From assembly GCA_024707265.1 (NCBI GenBank), contig JANQAB010000008.1, forward strand, positions 248,001 through 312,000: 64,000 bases of DNA, written 5' to 3'. Below are positions 57,801-64,000 of the stretch, piece by piece (the stretch's first letter is position 1; each line of letters begins with the position of its first letter). The notes beneath the pieces were generated by a model. The model made no database searches. It was not told the DNA's origin and saw only the letters and a program-made list of their open reading frames with translations. Source of the DNA: Sporocytophaga sp. (GTDB lineage Bacteria > Bacteroidota > Bacteroidia > Cytophagales > Cytophagaceae). Position numbers and translations under genes: made by a program.

Positions 57801-57987
57801 AAAGGCCACATTAAAGTCAATTATAGAAAAATCACCTCATAAAGAGACTGTAGAAAAAGCCAAGGTGCGATTAAGTGAACTGGAATCAAAGGAGAAGGAT
57901 AAAGATAAAGATAAAGATAAAGCGAAGGATAAGGGGAAAGAAAGTGAGATAGAAGAAAACGGACAGGAGGGAAATAGCAATGAATAA
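54889..57987 (+). CDS. Exported TPR-repeat protein, frame interrupted three times
   Basis: The joined reading frame gives about 1031 aa. A signal peptide (MLKKLLIFSYILLTPLFVRA, then Q) is hidden by a first break at a run of seven T (about 54908-54914). Frame 2 reads NTMVKVSYDQLFRDGVELLD and breaks at a run of six A (near 55018). The rest, KYAAARNAFEKYV, continues through many TPR units (YLKAEENFSKYI, AIPALKEFLKTYP, ALPHFRAYVDKVK) with a third break at a run of seven T (56183-56189). It ends with a charged KDKDKDK tail. Every break is fixed by removing one base. TPR scaffolds of this size usually sit in the periplasm and bind partner proteins; the outer-membrane gene downstream overlaps its 3' end by 8 bp. 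Confidence 0.85.
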
Positions 57988-59641
57988 CGGAAAAAAGACT
58001 TTTATGAGATCATTTACAATAGCAGTTATCTCAGCTGTTGCTGTTTCATTTTTTAACGCTGCTTTTGGTCAGGGCGAAATAGAGGATAAGGTTGTGATTA
58101 TTGAAAAAGAAAGAAAACTTGATCTGCCTGAAGCGAACAGAAACTTTGAGAAGGTACATTTTGATGTGAAGACACCTCCTGCCAAGCCGCAGGAATATAA
58201 GCTTGAGGAAGTGAAGCTAAACTTACCTAATCTTCCCAGCAAAATAAAGCTGCTTATGATGCCGGATGAACCTTTGAAGAAGTTTTATGGCAATTATGTG
58301 AAAGCAGGCTTTGGTAATTACGGCACACCATATCTGGAAGCTTTTATTAACAGTAAGAGAAGTGAGAAATATCTTTACGGACTTCATTATAAGCATTACT
58401 CATCCAAAAATGGTCCGGTCGGCAAATCCCTATCAGGAATGAGTGATAACCTGGCGGAAGCTTATGGTAAATACTTTACTTCAGGCCAGGTGATCAGTGG
58501 CGGTGTTGGATATTCCAGAATGAGATTCAACTATTATGGTGGTGATGAAAATCTATTGAAGCTTCAGGATATAAAGCAGGTCTATCAATTGTTTAATGTC
58601 AATGCAGGCATTGAAAATCTTGATAAAACTAATCAGATCAGTTATAAACTTGGATTAAATTATTATCATTTAAGCGACAGGTTTAAAGCAAAAGAAGGTG
58701 AGTTTCTTGCAGACTTTAATGGTGTTTATAAGCTGGATGAAGACAGGAAAGTTAATGTAGGTGCGATACTTTCTTTATCAAATAGAAAAGATTCAAGTAA
58801 AGTTAACAGGGCATTTTTTATACTGAAGCCTTCATATTCTATGGTAATGGATAAAATAAGGCTAAATCTTGGATTCAATGTAGCTTATACAAATGATTCT
58901 GTTAAATCTGTGAAAGGTGTGCATCTATATCCTAATTTGAAAGCGGAGTATGATGTTGTAGACAAGCAATTGATTGCTTATGCCGGATTGGATGGGGAAA
59001 TGCAAAAGAACACACTGAGGAAGTTTGTATATGATAACCCTTATCTTGGGAATAACGCTGCTATATTGCACACAAACAAGTCCATTGAGTTTTTTGTAGG
59101 AGCCAAAGGTCATGTTATTGGAAAACTGAATTATAATGCAAGATTCTCTTATCAGAATTATAAAAATCTCTATTTTTTCAATAATGGAAATCCTGATACT
59201 TCAAGATTTGTTACCCTATACGACAACGGAAATACTTCCCTTACCCAACTGACCGGGGAAGTGTCATATGATGTTTCAAAGGAGTTGTTGGTGGAGTATA
59301 AATTGAATTACTATGGGTACAATGTCAGCAACTTTGAATATGCATGGCAAAGGCCCTCATTTTATACGTCTTTTAGCGGAAGGTATAATTTGGAGAAAAA
59401 AATATTTATAAATGTTGATATTTACTATATTAGCGGATTAAAAGCTAAAAACTTTGTAAAGAACGAAGTCGTAAAACTAAAACCTATAACCGATCTTAAT
59501 CTTAAGGTCGAATATAGATTTTCACCGGCTTTTTCTGCGTTTTTGGAATTTAATAATATATTATCTAAAAAATATCAAAGATATTTGTATTACCCGGTTA
59601 AAGGAATTAATGTATTGGGTGGCCTAACTTACTCGTTTTGA
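57980..59641 (+). CDS. Outer-membrane beta-barrel protein (TonB-receptor-like, no plug visible)
   Basis: A 553-aa protein. A signal peptide (MNNGKKTFMRSFTIAVISAV to AFGQ) and about 80 residues of Lys/Pro/Glu-rich periplasmic text precede the barrel strands (NYVKAGFGNYGTPYLEAFIN, LYGLHYKHYSS, VSGGVGYSRM-like). It ends in GLTYSF, an aromatic outer-membrane C-terminus. No TonB-box or plug domain is obvious, and the barrel is shorter than a full receptor. It probably belongs to the Bacteroidota-specific 'TonB-dependent receptor-like' barrels of unknown role. Overlaps the TPR gene by 8 bp and touches the next gene. Confidence 0.75.
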   Translation: MNNGKKTFMRSFTIAVISAVAVSFFNAAFGQGEIEDKVVIIEKERKLDLPEANRNFEKVHFDVKTPPAKPQEYKLEEVKLNLPNLPSKIKLLMMPDEPLKKFYGNYVKAGFGNYGTPYLEAFINSKRSEKYLYGLHYKHYSSKNGPVGKSLSGMSDNLAEAYGKYFTSGQVISGGVGYSRMRFNYYGGDENLLKLQDIKQVYQLFNVNAGIENLDKTNQISYKLGLNYYHLSDRFKAKEGEFLADFNGVYKLDEDRKVNVGAILSLSNRKDSSKVNRAFFILKPSYSMVMDKIRLNLGFNVAYTNDSVKSVKGVHLYPNLKAEYDVVDKQLIAYAGLDGEMQKNTLRKFVYDNPYLGNNAAILHTNKSIEFFVGAKGHVIGKLNYNARFSYQNYKNLYFFNNGNPDTSRFVTLYDNGNTSLTQLTGEVSYDVSKELLVEYKLNYYGYNVSNFEYAWQRPSFYTSFSGRYNLEKKIFINVDIYYISGLKAKNFVKNEVVKLKPITDLNLKVEYRFSPAFSAFLEFNNILSKKYQRYLYYPVKGINVLGGLTYSF

Positions 59642-59643
59642 CA

Positions 59644-60735
59644 ATGATAGAAATTTACATAAAAGATTTACTCTATACCTATGATTGCGTGGTGATACCC
59701 GGATTCGGAGGGTTTATTACGAACTACTCTTCGGCCGATATCCATCCTGTCAGCAATAAGTTTATACCACCCGTTAAAAAAATTGCGTTTAATGGGCAAC
59801 TAATCAATAATGATGGCGTATTGATAGGCTATGTGGCGGAAATTGAGGGTGTTGATAGGAGGCTTGCAAATCAAATGGTTGAAACCTTTGTAAGCAACCT
59901 TAAAGAAAATCTGAAAAGGTATAATCAATATTTTTTTAAAGGCTTAGGAGGTTTCTTCTATAATGCAGATGGTTTATTGGAGTTTGAGCCGGAGAATAAA
60001 ATAAATTACCTGGATGATAGTTTTGGATTATCTGAATTATATTTCAAACCAATAGATAGAGATTCTAATATGGCAAAAGTACCAACCAGAGGCCTTAGAC
60101 CTCCGGTAAAAAAAGCGGCAGAAAAACCAGAGCCTGTTACGCTGGATGAGAATGGCAATCCGGTAGTAAAAGAAAAAAACAGAGGAGTTAAAGTTATTTT
60201 AGTATTACTTCCAATTCTTGTTTTGGGAATTGCAGGAGCATTTCTATACACCCAGAAAAATAATAGCCTGAGCAGCGTTTTCCCATTTGACCTACTCAAT
60301 AAAACTGAAGCTCCGATTGCAGAGAAAGTTGAACCACTTGTCAAAGATGAAGTCATTGCAGAAGTAGCAGAAATTGCTGAGGAAATGGCACCTGTCAATC
60401 CAGAAGCTTATCAGCCAGAGCACAACAACATTGAATTAAGTACAGATATTTCTTCTTCAGCCAAAGCAGCAGAGCCGGTTAAGGCTCCTGCAATAACAGA
60501 CAAGTCCGGTCGTTTCTTTATCATAGTAGGCTCTTTTGCAAAAAGAGACAACGCTTACAGACTTAAGAAGAAATTTGACAAAGAAGGTATAGATGCTACT
60601 TTAATTAAGCCATCCAGAACCAACAAATTTTACAAAGTTTCCGTTGCGGATTTCTCTGATAAAGAGGAAGCTAAAAGCAAATTGGAAGATTACAAATCAA
60701 AATACGGGAGCTCAACCTGGGTGATGACTTTTTAA
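59644..60735 (+). CDS. HU-CCDC81 / SPOR-domain inner-membrane protein
   Basis: A 363-aa protein from ATG 59644, 3 bp after the barrel gene's stop. The N-terminal HU-like CCDC81 domains occupy about 1-135 (IYIKDLLYTYDCVVIPGFGG, YFFKGLGGFFYNADGLLEFE). A basic linker, one membrane helix (VKVILVLLPILVLGIAGAFL) and an acidic periplasmic spacer follow, then a C-terminal SPOR domain (FFIIVGSFAKRDNAYRLKKK to GSSTWVMTF). SPOR domains bind denuded septal peptidoglycan; the HU/CCDC81 part may bind DNA or a partner in the cytoplasm. Such proteins are Bacteroidota-specific and look like links between chromosome, septum and wall. Confidence 0.88.
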   Translation: MIEIYIKDLLYTYDCVVIPGFGGFITNYSSADIHPVSNKFIPPVKKIAFNGQLINNDGVLIGYVAEIEGVDRRLANQMVETFVSNLKENLKRYNQYFFKGLGGFFYNADGLLEFEPENKINYLDDSFGLSELYFKPIDRDSNMAKVPTRGLRPPVKKAAEKPEPVTLDENGNPVVKEKNRGVKVILVLLPILVLGIAGAFLYTQKNNSLSSVFPFDLLNKTEAPIAEKVEPLVKDEVIAEVAEIAEEMAPVNPEAYQPEHNNIELSTDISSSAKAAEPVKAPAITDKSGRFFIIVGSFAKRDNAYRLKKKFDKEGIDATLIKPSRTNKFYKVSVADFSDKEEAKSKLEDYKSKYGSSTWVMTF

Positions 60736-60819
60736 TTACCCTGATTAAAAAATCAAATCAGTTTGAACTATTATTGAAGTAAACAACTTAGTAGTTATCT
60801 TGAATTTGGAATAGAACGA

Positions 60820-61722
60820 ATGAATAATCAGGAAAAACAGGTTATAAAAAACGAAAGAATAGGGGCAATGACTTCCATCGGAATTCATTGCCTTCTTGCT
60901 GTTTGTCTCTTTTTTCTTTTAGCCTGGGATAAGCCTGATCCACTCATTGACGGAGACGGCGGAAAAGGAAAGGGCGGAGTGGTCCTGAATTTTGGTATTG
61001 ATCCTGCAGGATATGGAGATCTTCAAAATACCGGTCCGGTAGGAGATTCCGAAAATGACAACCCAGCACCCGGAGAACCTGCTCCCAATGAAATGGAATA
61101 TGTAGAAGAGCCAGTTGCAGAAGAGATTCCTGAAAGTACAGATGGAGACATTGTAACTGGTACTGAAGCAAGTGCTTATCAGTTGGAGGAGAAGAAGGAA
61201 GAGGCAAAAAAGAAAGTAGAAAAGAAGGATTTAGAGATAAAGGAACAAAAGAAAGAGCCTAAAAAGGAACAGACTGTCACTACTCAGGCCCTTTTCCCGG
61301 AAAAATCAGGTGCTGGCGGAACTTCGGGCACAAGCCAATCAGGATCCAATAATAATGGAGATAGAAAAGGTGCAGTAGGAGATCAAGGTGATCCTAATGG
61401 TTCTCTGAATTCAAATGCGCTATATGGCACTCCGGGTGACGGAGGTCCGGGACCCAGACTGGAACTTACAGGCTGGAGTCTGGCATTCAGACCGGAAAAA
61501 GATGTGACCAATGAAAACGGAAAGATCGTTTTTAATATAGAAGTGGATGAAGAAGGTGAACTGACAAGAATTACAGTTCTTGAAAAAACAGTTAGCCCTT
61601 CGCTGGTAAAATATTACCAGGATGAAATTGAAAGAAAATGGAGTGTGGAGAGGACCAGAGACAACGTAAAGCCCCCGCCAAGAGCTTCAGGAAAATACAC
61701 CATTATTGTGCGGTCGAGATAA
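60820..61722 (+). CDS. TonB-like energy transducer protein
   Basis: A 300-aa protein. A cytoplasmic stub (MNNQEKQVIKNERIG) precedes a single N-terminal membrane helix (AMTSIGIHCLLAVCLFFLLA). Next come a periplasmic Pro/Glu/Gly/Lys-rich low-complexity spacer (EEKKEEAKKKVEKKDLEIK and GTSGTSQSGSNNNGD) and a C-terminal beta domain (GKIVFNIEVDEEGELTRITV, YYQDEIERKWSVERT) ending KYTIIVRSR. This layout matches TonB family transducers that connect the proton motive force to outer-membrane receptors. No ExbB/ExbD genes are adjacent. It lies in the same operon as the outer-membrane barrel and SPOR genes, before folC. Confidence 0.82.
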   Translation: MNNQEKQVIKNERIGAMTSIGIHCLLAVCLFFLLAWDKPDPLIDGDGGKGKGGVVLNFGIDPAGYGDLQNTGPVGDSENDNPAPGEPAPNEMEYVEEPVAEEIPESTDGDIVTGTEASAYQLEEKKEEAKKKVEKKDLEIKEQKKEPKKEQTVTTQALFPEKSGAGGTSGTSQSGSNNNGDRKGAVGDQGDPNGSLNSNALYGTPGDGGPGPRLELTGWSLAFRPEKDVTNENGKIVFNIEVDEEGELTRITVLEKTVSPSLVKYYQDEIERKWSVERTRDNVKPPPRASGKYTIIVRSR

Positions 61723-61723
61723 A

Positions 61724-63019
61724 GTGAATTCATTTCAGGAAACAGTAAAATATTTATATGAGAGCCTGCCTATGTTTGAAAAGGTGGGCTCCTCTGCTTT
61801 AAAGAGTGGCCTTGACAATATTAGCTCCCTTTGCGAAGCGCTCGATAATCCTCAGAACAGCTTTCCTTCCATCCATATTGCCGGAACAAACGGGAAAGGG
61901 AGTTCATCTCATTTTCTTGCGGCTATATTGCAGGCTGCGGGATATAAAGTGGGGCTTTTTACATCTCCTCATCTGAAAAGCTTTGCAGAGCGAATCAAAG
62001 TGAACGGAGAGAATATTCATGAAGGGATTGTCGTAAACTTTGTGCAAAATCATAAATCCCTTTTTGAAAAGTTAAATCCTTCATTTTTTGAAATGACTAC
62101 CATTTTGGGATTTGATTATTTCAGATCACAAAAGGTTGATATAGCTATTATTGAAACCGGTCTTGGTGGAAGATTGGATTCTACTAACATCATTCAACCT
62201 CTAGTATCACTCATTACCAATATCAGTCTTGACCATCAGAATATACTTGGAGATACATTGATTAAGATTGCTGGAGAAAAAGCAGGGATCATTAAACATG
62301 GTGTTCCAGTGATTTTAAGTGAAATGCAGGAATCTATAGCAGAGGTGTTTGTTCAGACTGCTCAAACCAAAAAAACTACTATTACATTTGCATCATCCGA
62401 ATTCAGCCTGATTAATAAAAGGCTTGAGAATGGATATTTGATATCAGATGTATTTCACAATGGCTCATTGAAATATAAGGATTTGAAATCAGGTCTTCCG
62501 GGTTTGTATCAATTAAAAAATCTTGCAGGAGTCTTGGAAACAGCAGAAGTTTTAAATCAAAAGGGATTTAGAATTAATGAATCAGCTATCCGTAAAGGAA
62601 TCGAAGAAGTTGTGGGGCTGACAGGCTTAAAGGGGCGATGGCAGGTGTTGGGAACTAATCCCATGATGGTATGTGATACAGGTCATAATGAGGCTGGAAT
62701 AAAGGAGGTTTTGAACCAGCTTAAATGTTATTCATATAAAAGCCTTTTTATAGTATTTGGCGTGGTGAAGGATAAGGATGTTTCAAAAATCCTTGCACTT
62801 TTGCCTAAAGATGCAATCTATTATTTTTGCATGCCTAAGATTCCTCGCGCTCTTGATGCAGATGTATTGTTGCAGGAAGCTGAACAATATGGCTTGAAAG
62901 GAGAAGTTGAGAAAGATGTCAATATTGCGCTTCAAAAAGCAAAGGCTGTAGCATCACAAGATGATTTTATATTTATCGGAGGTAGTACATTTGTAGTATC
63001 TGAGTTGGACACAATATAG
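61724..63019 (+). CDS. folC: Folylpolyglutamate/dihydrofolate synthase
   Basis: A 431-aa protein starting at GTG 61724, one base after the TonB-like gene's stop codon; a TTG at 61706 inside that gene is less likely. The Mur-ligase-like P-loop GTNGKGSSSHFLA, then FTSPHLKSFAERIKVNGE, ETGLGGRLDSTN, LDHQNILGDTLIKIAGEKAG and the C-terminal VCDTGHNEAGI are typical. It adds glutamate to dihydropteroate and folates. Confidence 0.94.
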   Translation: MNSFQETVKYLYESLPMFEKVGSSALKSGLDNISSLCEALDNPQNSFPSIHIAGTNGKGSSSHFLAAILQAAGYKVGLFTSPHLKSFAERIKVNGENIHEGIVVNFVQNHKSLFEKLNPSFFEMTTILGFDYFRSQKVDIAIIETGLGGRLDSTNIIQPLVSLITNISLDHQNILGDTLIKIAGEKAGIIKHGVPVILSEMQESIAEVFVQTAQTKKTTITFASSEFSLINKRLENGYLISDVFHNGSLKYKDLKSGLPGLYQLKNLAGVLETAEVLNQKGFRINESAIRKGIEEVVGLTGLKGRWQVLGTNPMMVCDTGHNEAGIKEVLNQLKCYSYKSLFIVFGVVKDKDVSKILALLPKDAIYYFCMPKIPRALDADVLLQEAEQYGLKGEVEKDVNIALQKAKAVASQDDFIFIGGSTFVVSELDTI

Positions 63020-63039
63020 TTAGTAGTACTTATTAAAAA

Positions 63040-63699
63040 ATGGGAAAGAATAAATTAAAAAGGTTTGCCGTAAATGCTCAAAGAAGGAATGTAGTAGAGC
63101 CAGGTAAGGAAATTTTTGAGAAGATTAAAGGCAATTGGAACAACTTTTTTGATAATAAAAATGAAATAATACTTGAATTAGGTTGCGGAAGAGGGGAATA
63201 TACTACAGGCTTAGCCGCGCTTTTTCCTCAGAAAAACTATATAGGTGTTGATATAAAGGGAGCCAGAATCTGGAAAGGCAGCTGTGTTGCGGAAGAAAAT
63301 AACCTTACCAATGCTGCGTTTCTGAGAATAAGAATGTATGAGCTGGAGAATTTCTTTGTAGAGGGAGAAGTCGATGAAATCTGGATTACTTTTCCTGACC
63401 CGAGACCTGTTGATAAGCATGAAAAGCACAGATTGACCTATCCGAAATACATTGATAGTTACCTGAAGATTCTGAAACCGGGAGGGATACTTCATTTAAA
63501 AACAGATAATCTTCAATTGCATGAATATACTTTATCGGTCATGGAAAATTATAAGGATCGTATAAAATCAATTGTTCATACAGAGGATCTTTATAATTCC
63601 CCAATTCTTTCTGATCATTACGGTATTCAAACAACTTATGAGCGCAGATTCTTAATGGAAAATGCGCGTATCAATTACTTGAAAGTAGAGTTCAACTGA
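63040..63699 (+). CDS. trmB: tRNA (guanine46-N7)-methyltransferase
   Basis: A 219-aa Rossmann-fold methyltransferase. ELGCGRGEYTTGLAALFPQ and YIGVDIKGARIWKG form the SAM site. EIWITFPDPRP is the characteristic TrmB motif, and LKTDNLQLHEYTLSVM and TTYERRFL complete it. It makes m7G46 in tRNA variable loops. Starts 20 bp after folC on the same strand. Its last 25 bp overlap the convergent kinase gene. Confidence 0.95.
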   Translation: MGKNKLKRFAVNAQRRNVVEPGKEIFEKIKGNWNNFFDNKNEIILELGCGRGEYTTGLAALFPQKNYIGVDIKGARIWKGSCVAEENNLTNAAFLRIRMYELENFFVEGEVDEIWITFPDPRPVDKHEKHRLTYPKYIDSYLKILKPGGILHLKTDNLQLHEYTLSVMENYKDRIKSIVHTEDLYNSPILSDHYGIQTTYERRFLMENARINYLKVEFN

Positions 63700-64000
63700 T
63701 CAGGTTGACCTCTTTTTTCCATTGTATTGACCCAATTATAAAGGATATTGACATCTTCGAGCTTGCAAAGCTCTGTACCTGGATTCATCGTTGCAGCAGT
63801 TCCACAGGCAATTCCGTATTTCAGAGCATCCTGATGATTCCATCCTCTTGAAAGAGAAAGAACGATCCCTGCCACCATGCTGTCTCCGGCTCCAACTGTA
63901 CTTTTTTTGGCAGCAGACGGTGCCGATATATGATTTACTCCCTCTTTCGATGCAATGAACGCCCCGAAAGCACCAAGGGAAACGACCATAATTTCGATAT
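63675..64000 (-). CDS. PfkB-family sugar kinase, C-terminal part (runs off window)
   Basis: The visible 108 or so residues are the C-terminus: MVVSLGAFGAFIASKEGV, KSTVGAGDSMVAGIVLSLSR with the catalytic-base GAGDS motif and anion hole, and an NPGTELCKLEDV tail typical of 1-phosphofructokinase or 6-phosphofructokinase II (PfkB). The frame continues past 64000 without a stop, so the start lies outside the window. Confidence 0.88.
   Translation of the reverse strand, partial: IEIMVVSLGAFGAFIASKEGVNHISAPSAAKKSTVGAGDSMVAGIVLSLSRGWNHQDALKYGIACGTAATMNPGTELCKLEDVNILYNWVNTMEKRGQPDQLNSTFK

Noticed and set aside
1-64000. Defence system, prophage or insertion sequence
   Set aside because: No integrase, transposase, nuclease, restriction-modification, toxin-antitoxin or phage structural gene was recognised in any frame I examined; the accessory parts are the decayed haem locus and the secreted giant protein.

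Overview
The window reads as chromosome of a low-GC, free-living member of the Bacteroidota, most likely order Cytophagales (a Cytophaga/Sporocytophaga-like organism). This is inferred from four things: a giant secreted protein with SprB repeats and a type IX secretion (T9SS) C-terminal sorting domain; weak or absent Shine-Dalgarno sequences with a few TAnnTTTG-type -7 elements; a complete 14-gene complex I cluster with a short NuoG; and Bacteroidota-specific envelope families (HU-CCDC81/SPOR, DUF4468, GT3 glycogen synthase). No species is claimed.

Layout. 1-1800: a heavily decayed haem/iron uptake locus (TonB-dependent receptor, FecCD permease, HmuV-type ATPase) with many stops and indels. 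1862-5476: a lysine/alanine-repeat histone H1-like protein, a soluble PAS-type histidine kinase and a PBP4-type D-Ala-D-Ala carboxypeptidase. 5678-20228 (minus strand): nuoA-B-C-D-E-F-G-H-I-J-K-L-M-N followed by dedA and terC. 20590-30618 (mostly plus): a CNNM/CBS/CorC membrane protein, a HEFRH-motif/beta-propeller/beta-barrel protein, a GH63-like glucosidase, mltG and a histone-deacetylase-family protein. 30691-38374: two MFS transporters, DoxX, a RqcH/NFACT protein, rlmH, a secreted TPR plus DnaJ-type zinc-finger protein, a PPP phosphatase, a DUF4468 protein and tRNA-Asp. 38726-48619 (minus): the giant T9SS protein, a split transketolase and GT3 glycogen synthase. 48977-64000: accA, an MBL hydrolase, a patatin, tyrS, holA, then a tight envelope operon (TPR protein, outer-membrane barrel, HU/SPOR protein, TonB-like protein) running into folC and trmB, and a pfkB-family kinase cut by the window edge.

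The most striking sequence-level signal is a set of twelve single-base frameshifts, all in A or T homopolymers and nearly all +1, in otherwise intact genes: terC, nuoM, nuoI, nuoB, the 21893 gene, mltG, a small ORF at 29340, tyrS (twice) and the TPR gene (three times). In every case the total length of the gene becomes a multiple of three once the homopolymer is corrected by one base. Because tyrS and complex I are involved, sequencing or consensus error is the simplest explanation; transcriptional slippage is the interesting alternative. The 1-1800 locus is different: its damage is dense and not limited to homopolymers, so it is real gene decay.

I found no CRISPR array, prophage, insertion sequence or recognisable defence system. 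The best candidates for under-described biology are the envelope operon at 54889-61722, the HEFRH/propeller/barrel protein at 21893, and the giant sugar-dehydrogenase-like SprB-repeat protein.
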